Shown piece after piece: positions 26,447 through 35,963 of a DNA stretch of 64,000 bases. Made by a program: the position numbers and the translations under genes. The DNA lies in assembly GCA_963848035.1 (NCBI GenBank), contig CAWKCD010000001.1:2852001-2916000 (forward strand). Reading direction: 5' to 3'. The notes under the pieces were generated by a model. It was not told where the DNA came from, ran no database searches, and was given only the letters and a program-made list of their open reading frames with translations. Numbering within the stretch: the first letter of the stretch is position 1; each line of letters opens with the position of its first letter. Origin of the DNA: JAVVHH01 sp963848035. Lineage in GTDB: Bacteria; Pseudomonadota; Alphaproteobacteria; Acetobacterales; Acetobacteraceae.

Positions 26447-27844
26447 ATGTCCCAAGCGGAATTGAAGCCCGACGATCACAGCATCCTGCCGATCCCGGAG
26501 GCGGATCGGGACTCGACCGGGCCGCAGCAGATGTGGATCTGGGCGGGGGCGAACATCGCGCCGATCAACTGGGCGCTGGGGGCGCTGGGGATCATCCTGA
26601 AGCTGGGGCTTTGGGAGACGATCGCGGTGATCGTGTTCGGCAACCTGATCGGGTGCGCGATCTTCTCGGCGTTCACGGTGATGGGGCATCGGACGGGCGT
26701 GAACCAGATGGTGCTGAGCCGGTCGGCGTTCGGGCGGCGGGGGGCCTATCTGCCGAGCGTGATGATGTTCGTCATGACGCTGGGCTGGATCGGGGTGAAC
26801 ACGTATTTCCCGGTGAAGATCTCGGTGGGGATCCTGGGGCAGTTCGGGGTGCCGGACACGCTGTTCGTGACGCTGCTGGTGACCACGGTGATCATGGCGA
26901 TCCAGGTGGGGATCGGGATCTACGGGTTCTATGCGATCCGGACGTTCGAGAAATACACCGTTCCGGTGACCATCCTGATCATGGTGGTGATGAGCGTCGG
27001 CGCCTGGTCGCAGCCGGGGGTGGTGAATTGGGGGCTGGTGAGTTCGCTGCCGCCGGGTCCGCATTTCACGATGCTGACGTTGCTGACGACGGCGATCGGG
27101 GTGGGTTGGGGCATCTCGTGGGTGACCTGGGCTTCGGACTACTCGAGGTTCGTGCCGCGGAGCGTCTCTTCGGCGTCGGTGTTCTGGTACAGCTATATCG
27201 GGATGTTCGTGCCGACGGTGTGGCTGGGTGTGCTGGGGGCGACGATCGCCAGCGTCACGTTGGATGCGGACCCGGCGAAGATGGTGAGCGCGGTGTTCGG
27301 CGGGCCGATGGCGGTGTTGGTGTTGCTGCTGGTGCTGCATGGGCCGATCGCGAGCAACATCCTGAACGTCTATTCGGCGGCGTTGGCGGCGTTGAGCGCG
27401 GGGGTGAAGCTGTCGCGGGTGACGCTGGCGTGGGTGGTGGGGATCGCTGGGTATGCGGTGACGGTTTATTTCGTGCAGTCGCCGTCGTTCGCGAAGTCGT
27501 TCGACAACTGGATGATCGGGCTGCTGCTATGGATGAGCCCGTTCGCGGGGGTGATCCTTGCGGATTTCTACGGCAAGCGGGGCGGGGCGATCGACGTGGC
27601 GGAGTTGTACGAGGAGCCGGAGCAGAGCGCCTATGGCGACATCAATTGGGGCGGGATTGCCGCGTTTGTGATCGGTTTGATTGCAGGATGGTCGGTCGAG
27701 GACGGGCTGGTGCCGGCGCTGCAGGGGCCGGTCTCGACCGGGTTGCTGGGCGGGGCGGATCTGAGCTGGCTGGTGGGGATATTGGTCGCGGGTGGTTTGT
27801 ACATGGCTTTCGGGCGGCGGTCCGTGGTGCCGGCGCGGGCTTGA
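26447..27844 (+). CDS. codB: NCS1-family cytosine/purine permease
   Basis: 465 residues from the ATG at 26447, chosen because GGAG lies 5 bases upstream; a longer frame from 26378 lacks this. The protein has about 12 hydrophobic segments and NCS1 landmarks: WAGANIAPINWALGALG, SRSAFGRRGAYLPS and LLLWMSPFAGVILADFYGKRGG. It should import cytosine or a related nucleobase with Na+ or H+ across the inner membrane. It converges on a cytosine deaminase gene at 27937, which supports a cytosine salvage role; the symbol follows that context. Family B repeat sequence lies just after the stop. Confidence 0.85.
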   Translation: MSQAELKPDDHSILPIPEADRDSTGPQQMWIWAGANIAPINWALGALGIILKLGLWETIAVIVFGNLIGCAIFSAFTVMGHRTGVNQMVLSRSAFGRRGAYLPSVMMFVMTLGWIGVNTYFPVKISVGILGQFGVPDTLFVTLLVTTVIMAIQVGIGIYGFYAIRTFEKYTVPVTILIMVVMSVGAWSQPGVVNWGLVSSLPPGPHFTMLTLLTTAIGVGWGISWVTWASDYSRFVPRSVSSASVFWYSYIGMFVPTVWLGVLGATIASVTLDADPAKMVSAVFGGPMAVLVLLLVLHGPIASNILNVYSAALAALSAGVKLSRVTLAWVVGIAGYAVTVYFVQSPSFAKSFDNWMIGLLLWMSPFAGVILADFYGKRGGAIDVAELYEEPEQSAYGDINWGGIAAFVIGLIAGWSVEDGLVPALQGPVSTGLLGGADLSWLVGILVAGGLYMAFGRRSVVPARA

Positions 27845-27858
27845 GGCAACGGAGCAAT

Positions 27859-27922
27859 CCAGGGCGGCAAGCGCAGTCGATGCCGCTCTGGACTGCCGCG
27901 CCGCAAGCGGCTCGCAGTGACG
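27859..27922. repeat. Hairpin plus dispersed repeat family B, copy 2, between convergent genes
   Basis: CCAGGGCGGCA (27859-27869) can pair, with one mismatch, with TGCCGCTCTGG (27881-27891). It runs into the family B text CTCTGGACTGCCGCG ... GCGGCTCGCAGTGACGG (to 27922). It lies between the stops of the permease and the deaminase and could end transcription from both sides. Confidence 0.55.
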
Positions 27923-27936
27923 GAGAGAGGGATGGG

Positions 27937-29227
27937 TCAGGTCGGGGCGCGGACCATTGCGCTGTCGATCGTGGCGGGGCGGCCGGGTAGGGCGAGGCGG
28001 GTTTCGACGCGGGGGGTTTCGGCGATGACGACGCCGCGGCGGATGACGGCCAGGCGGGCCGGGCGGAGGCGGATGGCTTCGACGGGGTCGGCGGCTTGGA
28101 GGATGACGAGGTCGGCGGGGTTGCCGATCTCGATGCCGTAGCCTTCGAGACCCATGATCTTGGCCGGGAGGTCGGTGATCATGCGGAAGCAATCGGCCAT
28201 CGCCGGCGAGGCTGCTCATGTGGGCGGCGTGGACGGTCATGAAGGCGACGTCGAGCATGTCGGCGCGGCCGAGCGGGTACCAGGGGTCGAGGACGCTGTC
28301 GTGGCCGGTGGCGACGAGGCAGCCGGCGGCGAGCAGTTCGGGGATGCGGGTGAGGCCGCGGCGTTTCGGGTAAGTATCGAAGCGGCCTTGCAGGAACATG
28401 TTGGCGAGCGGGTTTGCGATGACCGTGACGCCGGCGGACGCCATCGCCGTGAGGAGGCGGGCTGCGTAGAAATTGTCCATCGAGTGCATCGAGGTCAGGT
28501 GCGAGCCGGCGACGCGGCCTTGGAGGCCGAGGCGCTTGGTTTCGTAGGCGAGCTGTTCGATGTGCCGCGAGGCCGGGTCGTCGTTCTCGTCGCAGTGCAG
28601 GTCGGCCATCAGGCCGCGTTCGGCGGCGATGGTCAGGAGCGCGGTGACGGACTCGCGGCCGAGCGTCATGGTGGGTTCGAGATGCGGGGCGCCGCCGACG
28701 ATGTCGACGCCTTTGTCGAGGGCGCGGCGGAGGTTGTCGGGGGTTTCGGGAGCGGCGAAATAGCCCATTTGCGGAAAGGCGACGAGCTGGAGGTCGAGGT
28801 AGGGGGCGACGATCCGCTTGACGTCGAGCAGCACGTCGACGGCGGTGAGGGCCGGGTCGGTGATGTCGACGTGGCTGCGGATGGCGAGCAGGCCTTGGGA
28901 GATTGCGAGATCGCAGAATTGGAGGGCGCGGCGCTTGTAGTCGTCGGCGGTGATGGCCGGGCGGATCGAATCCCATAGGCGGATGCCTTCGGCCAGGGTG
29001 CCGGACTCGTTGCGGCGGCCGTCGATCCCGAGAGCGAGGGTGGCGTCGAGATGGAAATGCGGGTCGACGAAGGGGGCGGTGACGAGGTGGCCGGCGGCGT
29101 CGATCGTGCGGATCGCGTCGGCGTCGATGGCGGGGCGGAGGTCGACGATGCGGCCGTCCTCGACGGCGATGTCGAGGCCGGTGCGACCGTCGGCCAGCGT
29201 CGCGCCGCGGACGATGAGGTCGAGCAT
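27937..29227 (-). pseudogene. codA: Cytosine deaminase, single-base frame break
   Basis: The ATG at 29227 begins an amidohydrolase of CodA type: metal ligands in FVDPHFHLDATL, DLHCDENDDP, AGSHLTSMHSMD and ATGHDSVLDPWYPLG. It would convert cytosine to uracil plus ammonia. After VHAAHMSSLAG the frame is lost. The conserved remainder, MADCFRMITDLPAKIMGLEG through ADLVILQAADPVEAIRLRPA, continues one frame over to a stop ending at 27937. The total of 1291 bases is 430 codons plus one, so one extra base at about 28201 explains it. Restored length (~429) is normal. It converges with the permease gene. The extra base could be a real mutation or a sequencing artefact. Confidence 0.85.
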
Positions 29228-29292
29228 GGCCAGGCGCCTTTCCCTAGTGCATGGGCGCGATCATGTGGGCTGCGCGGCAGTGGGACAAGCGG

Positions 29293-31149
29293 TCAGGCGG
29301 AGAGGGCGAGCCTTCGTTGCGGGCGCCGGGCTGCCGGGTTCGGGGCGGCGGCACGGGATTCGATGTGGAAGCGGTCGGTGAGTTGAACGAGTTCGGCGGT
29401 TTCGTGCGCGAGGGCGTGGCTTGCGGCGGTGCTTTCCTCGACCATGGCGGCGTTTTGTTGCGTGACGCGGTCCATGTGGTTGACGGCGGCGTTGACCTCG
29501 TGGAGGCCGGTGGCCTGCTCCTGCGCGGATGCTGCCATTTCGGCGACGGAGTTCGTGATCTGCGAGACTTGGGTCACGATGCGGTCGAGCGATTTGCCGG
29601 CCTCGTTGACCAGGCCGACGCCGGCCGAGACCTCCTTGGCGGAGGTCGCGATCAGGGTCTTGATCTGCTTGGCGGCGTCGGCGGAGCGCTGGGCGAGGGC
29701 GCGGACTTCGCTTGCGACGACGGCGAAGCCGCGGCCGGATTCTCCAGCGCGGGCGGCTTCGACGCCGGCGTTGAGCGCCAGCAGGCTGGTCTGGAAGGCG
29801 ATCTCGTCGATGACGCCGATGATCTGGCCGATCTCGTTGGACGACCGCTCGATGTTGCCCATGGCGCCGATCGCCTCGCGGACGATCTCGCCGGATTTCT
29901 GTGCGTCCGTCCGCGTGCTGGTGACGACTTGGCTGACGGTCATCGCGCTCTCGGCGGTGCGGCGGACCGTCGTGGTGAGTTGCGTCAGGGCTGCGGCACT
30001 CTGCTCGAGGCTGGCGGCTTGCTGCTCGGTCCGCTTGCTGAGGTCGTCGGCGGCGCGTTCGACGCCGCGGCTGCCGTCGTCGATCGAAGCGGTGATGGTC
30101 ACGATGCTGCTGACGAGGTCGGCGACCTGTTCCATGGCGGCGTTGAAGTCGGTGCGGAGTTTCTCGTATTCGGCCGGCAATTGGGTATCCAGACGCAGCG
30201 TGAGGTCGCCGGCGGAGAGGGCTTCGAGGCCCTTGCCGATCGAGCCGACGACGAGGGAGGCGGCTGCGGCTGCGGCGGCGGCCTGGGCCTCGAGGCGGAC
30301 TTGTTCGTCTTCGCGGGTGCGGCGGGCCCTCGCCTCGCGTTGCTCGCGCTCGAGCGCTTCGGCATGAACGGCGTGTTCCTTGAGCACGAGCACGGCGCGG
30401 GCCATGGCGCCGACCTCGTCGCGCCGCTTGGTGCCGGGCACGTCGGCATGCAGATCGCCTTCGGCGAGGTGTTTCATGCTCTGCTGCAGCAGGAGGAGCG
30501 GGCGGGTGATCCGGCGCGAGATCAGCCAGGCCAGCCCGGCGACGACCACGAGAAAGCCGGTCAGTCCGCCGACGAGGAGGCGGACGACGCTCCAGAAGCG
30601 CGCGTCCAGATCGTCGACATAGGCGCCGGTGCCGACGAAGATGTTCCAGGGCGCGAAGCGGGTCGCGACGGAGATCTTCGGGGTCGGCTTCGGGTCGCCC
30701 GGACGGGGGTAGTCGTAGCGGATGACGGCGTCGCCGGTCGCCTGCACGGCGTCGCGGATCTCGCGGATGACGGGCCGGCCGGCGACGGGGATGTCGAGAC
30801 GATTGGTGCCGATCTGGCGCGGATCGGGCGAGGCGACGGTGACGCCGTCCATGGTATAGGCGAAGATGTAGCCCTGGTCGCCATTGTATTTCATTGCGCG
30901 CACGCGGGCGCCGAAGGCTTCGAGCGCGTGGTCGTGGTCGAGTTGGCCTGAATCGACTTGGGCTTGCAACGAGGTCGCGATGCCGGTGGCGGTATCGGTG
31001 AGGGCGCGGAGTTCTTCGAGGCGGCTCTGAAGCAGTTCCGATCGGAGCAGATCGGCGATGAAGAGGCTGGAAGCGGTGGCGCAGATCATGACGACGAGGA
31101 CAAGCAATCCGAGCTTGCGACCAAGCCGCAGATCATCGAATCCGAGCAT
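29293..31149 (-). CDS. Methyl-accepting chemotaxis protein with Cache sensor
   Basis: 618 residues from the ATG at 31149, preferred because GGAAAGG lies 6 bases upstream; for the ATG at 31155 that site would abut the start. Order: membrane helix (about 12-32); single-Cache periplasmic domain (about 35-185, with YNGDQGYIFAYTMDG and PWNIFVGTGAYVDD); second membrane helix (about 186-208); HAMP; a long helical signalling domain with the receptor tip DEIAFQTSLLALNAGVEAAR; and methylation helices. The C-terminus lacks a CheR-binding pentapeptide. Small organic acids or similar are typical Cache ligands. No che genes are adjacent. Divergent from the haem-c propeller gene. Confidence 0.95.
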   Translation of the reverse strand: MLGFDDLRLGRKLGLLVLVVMICATASSLFIADLLRSELLQSRLEELRALTDTATGIATSLQAQVDSGQLDHDHALEAFGARVRAMKYNGDQGYIFAYTMDGVTVASPDPRQIGTNRLDIPVAGRPVIREIRDAVQATGDAVIRYDYPRPGDPKPTPKISVATRFAPWNIFVGTGAYVDDLDARFWSVVRLLVGGLTGFLVVVAGLAWLISRRITRPLLLLQQSMKHLAEGDLHADVPGTKRRDEVGAMARAVLVLKEHAVHAEALEREQREARARRTREDEQVRLEAQAAAAAAAASLVVGSIGKGLEALSAGDLTLRLDTQLPAEYEKLRTDFNAAMEQVADLVSSIVTITASIDDGSRGVERAADDLSKRTEQQAASLEQSAAALTQLTTTVRRTAESAMTVSQVVTSTRTDAQKSGEIVREAIGAMGNIERSSNEIGQIIGVIDEIAFQTSLLALNAGVEAARAGESGRGFAVVASEVRALAQRSADAAKQIKTLIATSAKEVSAGVGLVNEAGKSLDRIVTQVSQITNSVAEMAASAQEQATGLHEVNAAVNHMDRVTQQNAAMVEESTAASHALAHETAELVQLTDRFHIESRAAAPNPAARRPQRRLALSA

Positions 31150-31210
31150 GGGCATCCTTTCCAATAATTTGTGCATTCCAGTCCGTCATCCAAACATTCG
31201 AGCTTATCGG

Positions 31211-31236
31211 ATCGGGCTATAATAGCGAAAAATTTA
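31211..31236 (-). promoter_or_regulatory. Weak sigma-28-like promoter candidate for the chemoreceptor
   Basis: On the minus strand TAAA (31233-31236) is followed, after 15 bases, by GCCCGAT (31211-31217). This is close to the flagellar consensus TAAA-N15-GCCGATAA but imperfect in the -10 box. It is 62-87 bases upstream of the chemoreceptor start, a fitting location. Confidence 0.25.
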
Positions 31237-31441
31237 GACGATACTTCCAATGGCGAGCGCGGGGATGTTGGTTCCTGAAGCGCTATTTTGCACTCTTTTA
31301 CGTGACAATATTTAAGACTTGCTTAAGGCCCGGCTCGATCACCGGGTCCTTCCGAAGCGGGCGGATTGCCGGCGAGAGTGGCTGGCTGCTAGGGTTCATG
31401 CCAACGCCGCAATGGCGGACAAGAATGCCTGGAGGACCGCC

Positions 31442-33617
31442 ATGATCCGCAACACGCTGCGCTCTGCCGCTTTGGCGACGACGCTACTATGCAGCACGCT
31501 GCCGTTTGCGACGATGGCGCAGGCGCAACCGGCCGGGCTCTCGGTCGGCGCGAACGAGATCGGCGGGACGGTGCGCAGCGCGAACGGGCCGGAGGCGGGG
31601 GTTTGGGTGATCGCGGAGACGACGGACCTGCCGACGAAATTCGCCAAGATCGTGGTAACGAACGATGAGGGGAAGTTCCTGATCCCGGAGCTGCCGGCGG
31701 CGAAATACAAGGTTTGGGTGCGGGGCTACGGGCTGGTGGATTCGACGCGGGTGGATGCGGAGCCGGGGCGGACGCTGGAGCTGGCGGCGATGCCGGCGCC
31801 GAGCGAGGCGGCGGCGGCGAAGTATTACCCGGGGATGTATTGGTATTCGCTGCTGCACATCCCGGCGGCGGACCAGTTCCCGGGGACCGGGGAGAAGGGC
31901 AACGGGATCCCGCCGTTCATGAAGACGCAGGCGGCGTGGCTCGATACGGTGAAGAACTCGTGCCAGTCGTGCCATGCGCTGGGGAGCGAGAACATCCGGT
32001 CGCCGAAGGTGGCGCTGCTGGGCGAGTTCGCCAATTCGACGGAGATGTGGGGACGGCGGCTGACCTCGGGGCAGGCGGCGACGGGGATGGCGCTGGCGAT
32101 CACGCGGCTGGGGCCGGAGAAGGGGCTGTCGTTGTATGGCGAGTGGACGGACCGGATCGCGGCGGGGGCGCTGCCGACGGACAAGCCGGCGCGGCCGAGC
32201 GGGGTCGAGCGGAACATGGTGGCGTCGGTGTGGGATTGGTCGGTGCCGACGCATTACATGCATGACGCGATCTCGACGGATAAGCGGCATCCCGAGGTGA
32301 ATGCGAACGGGTTCATCTATGGGTCGCCGGAGGAGTCGACGGATCTGGTGCCGGTGCTGGACCCGAAGACGAACCGGGCTTGGACGATCGCGCATCCGTA
32401 TCAATCCGGGGACGCCGAGTGCGGCGGACGAGCCGCATGGGACGTCGCCGTTCTGGGGCGACGAGGCGATCTGGGATGGGCATACCAGCAACCACAACCT
32501 GATCTTCGACGAGAAGGGACGGCTTTGGTTCGCGGCGCGGAGCCGGGCGGCGGAGGATCCGGCCTGGTGCAAGAAGGGGTCGGATTTCGAGGCGGCGAAG
32601 ATCGCGCCGCTGGAGAGTTCGGTGCGGCAGTTGTCGCTGTATGAGCCGGATCAGAACAAGTTCACGCTGATCGATACGTGTTTCGGGACGCAGCATCTGT
32701 ATTTCGGGCACGACAAGGACAATACGCTGTGGACGAGTTACGGGCCGCCGTCGGGGCCGGTGATCGGGTGGTTGAACACGCGGAAGTTCCTCGAGACGCG
32801 GGATGCGAAGGCGTCGCAGGGGTGGTCGCCGATGATCGTGGACGTGCCGGGCTGGGGGAAGCGCGGGGAGTATGTGGAGATCGGGCAGCCGGTGGATCCG
32901 GCCAAGCAGAAGCGGGTGCTGGCCGGGCTGTATGGGGTGCAGTCGAGCCCGGTGGATGACACGATCTGGGGGCAGTCGATGGATATCGGCTTCTCGCGGA
33001 TGGATCAGCCGAGCTTCCTGGTGCATTTCATTCCGGGCGACGATCCGGTGCATACCGGGCTGACCGAGATCTTCCGGGCGCCGGAGGGGGCGTTCGGGAT
33101 GCGTGGGACGGATGTGGACGGCAAGGGCGTGGTTTGGACGGCGATGTCGAGCGGGCATCTGGCGAGCTTCGACCGGTCGAAGTGCAAGGCGCCGCTGACG
33201 GGGCCGAAGGCGGCGACGGGGGAGCAGTGCGCGGAGGGGTGGACGCTGTATCGGTTCCCGGGGCCGCAATTCGCGGGGGTGGATCCGAATGGGAGCGCGA
33301 ACCATGCGTATTACGTGTGGGTGGACCGGTTCAATACGTTTGGCCTGGGGAACGACGTGCCGATGGCGATGACGAACGGGGCGGAGGCGATCACGGCGCT
33401 GGTGGACGGGAAGTTCGTGCAGTTCCACGTGCCGTATCCGGCGGGGATGTTCACGAAGAACGTCGATGGGCGGATCGATGACGCCAATGCCGGGTGGAAG
33501 GGGCGGGGATTGTGGACGACGTCGGGGACGCGGACGGTGTTCCACAACGAGACTGGGAAGGGTGAGAGCCCGCGGGTATATCACATACAGCTGCGGCCGG
33601 ATCCGCTGGCCCACTGA
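31442..33617 (+). pseudogene. Exported haem-c/beta-propeller (Vgb-like) protein with regulatory-like domain, frame-broken
   Basis: ATG at 31442 with GGAGG 6 bases upstream and a signal peptide (cleavage near AQAQP). Residues about 38-118 form a carboxypeptidase-regulatory/Ig-like domain. CQSCH (C174, C177, H178) is one c-type haem site. The rest is a streptogramin-lyase-like beta-propeller (HNLIFDEKGRLWFAAR, TDVDGKGVVWTAMSSGHLASF). The frame breaks at the run of four G at 32408-32411. Removing one G restores AHPYQSGTPSAADEPHG and a ~724-residue protein ending at 33617. An export route for an electron-transfer or lyase role is inferred. The haem plus propeller combination suggests a periplasmic redox enzyme. 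Confidence 0.8.
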
Positions 33618-33756
33618 AGCTGTCCCCGAAGGCGCCCTGGCGGCCGTCTGACGCGGGTTTGCTGCGCTCCGCTGCTCACGGCCAGCAGGCCGCTCCGCTG
33701 CGGTGCTCACAAACCCACGCCAGCCAACTCATCAGGCCACCTTTTGGAACAGCTTC
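33616..33756. repeat. Large hairpin element, copy 2
   Basis: 141-bp imperfect palindrome starting inside the stop codon of the haem-c propeller gene. GAAGCTGT (33616-33623) pairs with ACAGCTTC at the other end, and GGGTTTG in the left half pairs with CAAACCC in the right half. The core CTGCTCACGGCC...GGCCGCTCCGC is shared with copies 1 and 3. It lies between convergent genes. Confidence 0.8.
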
Positions 33757-33790
33757 TTCGTCATTGTGGGGTCCTCGAGGTTGGTGAGCC

Positions 33791-33853
33791 AGGGCGGCAC
33801 GGTTTTTCGTGCCGCCCTGGATCGCCGCGTCGGTGCGCCGCTTGCGATGACGA
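33791..33853. repeat. Perfect 11-bp stem hairpin joined to dispersed repeat family B, copy 3
   Basis: AGGGCGGCACG (33791-33801) and CGTGCCGCCCT (33808-33818) are exact complements around a T-rich loop. The right arm overlaps CCCTGGATCGCCGCG ... CGCTTGCGATGACGA, a member of family B. It lies directly 3' of the HbpS-like gene. Together with hairpin copy 2 it probably forms the termination zone between two convergent genes. Confidence 0.6.
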
Positions 33854-33862
33854 GGGGGGCGG

Positions 33863-34399
33863 TTATTTGTTGATGGTTGCGGCGCCGGCTTTGGACGAGA
33901 CTTCGTCTTGGGAGCCGGTGCCGCCGGAGGCGCCGATGGCGCCGATCATCTTGCCATCTTCGACGAGCGGGATGCCGCCGCGGGAGCCGATGACGCCGTC
34001 GAGGGAGAGCTGGTAGACGAGGCCGGATTGCATGCCGCTCTCGAACAGCTTGGTTTCGCGGCGGAAGGTGACGGCGGCGCGGGCCTTGTGTTCGGCGATG
34101 GCGACGGAGGCGAGCTGGGCGCCGTCCATGCGGGCGAAGGCGACGAGGTTGCCGCCGGAATCGACGACGGCGACGTTCATCTTCCAGTTATGGCTCTTGG
34201 CCTCGGCGACGGCGGCGGCGATGACGGATTGGGCGCGGTCGAGGCCGATCGGGGCGCCGTAGGGGACGTCGAACGGCATCTTGTCGGGGATGACGTCGAG
34301 CGGATTGATCGGGGTCGACGTCGTGGCTGGCGCTTGGGCGTGGGCGGCGGTCATGCTGGCCAGGCCGGCCAGCAGGATGGCGATGGTTCGGATGGACAT
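33863..34399 (-). CDS. HbpS/GlcG-like (DUF336) exported protein
   Basis: 178 residues from the ATG at 34399, preceded by GGGAG. A signal peptide (MSIRTIAILLAGLASMTAAHAQA) gives a periplasmic mature protein. The mature domain has the Haem_degrading/GlcG pattern: LDRAQSVIAAAVAEAKSHNWKMNVAVVDSGGNLVAFARMDGAQL, AEHKARAAVTFRRETK, then GGIPLVEDGKMIGAIGASGGTGSQDE. Family members bind haem or corrinoids, or are small accessory proteins. It lies 91 bases downstream of the phosphoesterase on the same strand. Confidence 0.85.
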   Translation of the reverse strand: MSIRTIAILLAGLASMTAAHAQAPATTSTPINPLDVIPDKMPFDVPYGAPIGLDRAQSVIAAAVAEAKSHNWKMNVAVVDSGGNLVAFARMDGAQLASVAIAEHKARAAVTFRRETKLFESGMQSGLVYQLSLDGVIGSRGGIPLVEDGKMIGAIGASGGTGSQDEVSSKAGAATINK

Positions 34400-34490
34400 C
34401 GTTTGCTCCCTCGTTTCGTCTCGGCTCGAGGCCTTTTCAGAGACGTTCCGAAGTGCACTCTGGAATCGAGGGTGTTGACAAGGGCGGGGG

Positions 34491-35850
34491 TTATTTCGGG
34501 GTCGGCAGCCGGGCGGCGAGGCTGGTCCAGCCGGGGCCGTAGACGAGTTCGGGGTGGTCGGCGACGAGCTTCTGGGTGACGAGGTCGAAAGCGTCGGCGG
34601 TGCGGGCGGCGCCGGGGGAGACGGGTTGGCGGGAGGGATCGGGTGCGGGGGCGGCGAAGGCGACGGCGTCTTGCGGCAGCATGGGCGGCTCGCCGGGCAC
34701 TTGGGTGAGCGCGCGTGGCGATGCGGCCGAGATGGGCTTGCCGTGCCGAGACGTCCGCGGAGTAGGGCTGGCCGGGGGTGAAGCGGTCGGCGAGGAGTTG
34801 GAGGAAGGAGGTGTGGTCCAACCTGTCGGTGAAGGGCAGGCCGGGGGCGACGTGGGGGGAGACCAGGAAGGCGGGGACGCGGACGCCGGTGGTGGCGAGC
34901 TTGGTGCCGCCGGCGAGGGAGGGGATGGGGAGCGGGGGAACGTGGTCGAAGAAGCCGCCATGCTCGTCGTAGGTGACGATGAGCAACGTGTTGCGCCAGC
35001 GGGCGGGGTTGGCGGTGAGGGTGTTGTAAAGGTCGGCGAGGAAGGATTGGCCTTGAGCGATGCCGGTGGGGGGGTGGTCGTCGTTGGGGGCGCTGTGGGG
35101 GCCGTCGGTATATTCGGGTTCGATGAAGATGACGGACGGCATGGGGTCGGGGGCGAGCCATTGCTCGTTGAAGCGGCTGTAGCGGCGGAAGCGGCCGCGG
35201 CCGCCGAGGGCGGATAGGGCCAGGGAGGTGGCGATCTCGGGCAGGAAGCGGCCGTTGAGGGCGAAGAAGGGGAAGAAGTCGCCCCATTGGTAGGCGCACC
35301 AGCTCACCTTCTTTTCGGTGAGCCAGTCGTAGACGAGGTGTTGGTCGGGCAGGAGGATCTTGGCGTTGTCGAGGATGGCGCTGCTGCCGGCCATGGCCAT
35401 GAGGCGGTTGGGCTGGGTCCCGGTAGGCAGGGCGGCGAACCAGTGGTCGCAGACGGCGAAATTGCGGGCGAAGAAGTCGTAGGTCGGGACGTCGTGGGCC
35501 GTGTAGTAGCCCATGACGGCGGAGGGATCGGCGGGGGGCTTGCGGCTGTTGGCGACGTAGCTGGCGACGAAGCCGTTCATCTGGCTGCCGGCGCCGAGCT
35601 GCTGGGCGATGGCGGCGTGATCGTGGGGCGGATCGTCGATGACTTGCGTGGCCGAGGCGATCTGGTGCGGCTCGTATTTCTGGCCGTTGTAGGGGTTGGC
35701 TTGGCGGGCGCGCCAGGCGGGGTCGTCGCGCAGGCCTTCGACCGCCATGGGGGGATTGGCGGCCGATGTGCTGAGGTAGCCGAGCGCGTGGTCGAAGGAG
35801 CGGTTCTCCATCATGGCGAAGACGATCGTCTCGATGTCCCGCAGCGGCAT
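34491..35850 (-). pseudogene. Phospholipase C/acid-phosphatase-type phosphoesterase, single-base frame break
   Basis: From the ATG at 35850 (GGAG 9-10 bases upstream) the protein starts with the family's metal site IETIVFAMMENRSFDHALGYL. It continues with TGTQPNRLMAMAG, the Glu-containing FIEPEYTDG, and VTYDEHGGFFDHVPP. It hydrolyses phosphodiesters or phosphomonoesters. At about 34746 the frame changes. The family-like end (SAASPRALTQVPGEPPML ... VYGPGWTSLAARLPTPK) continues one frame over to a stop ending at 34491, consistent with one extra base. Restored length is ~453 residues. Unlike many homologues it has no signal peptide. Confidence 0.8.
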
Positions 35851-35963
35851 GGCGTTCACTCCATCAGCAACAGCTCGTTATACCACAGGAATGACTGGTT
35901 GGCGCGGGCGGATTTGCAAGCCGGGGCGGGCGTGCGAAAACGGCGGCGATACGGAGCGCTGCG

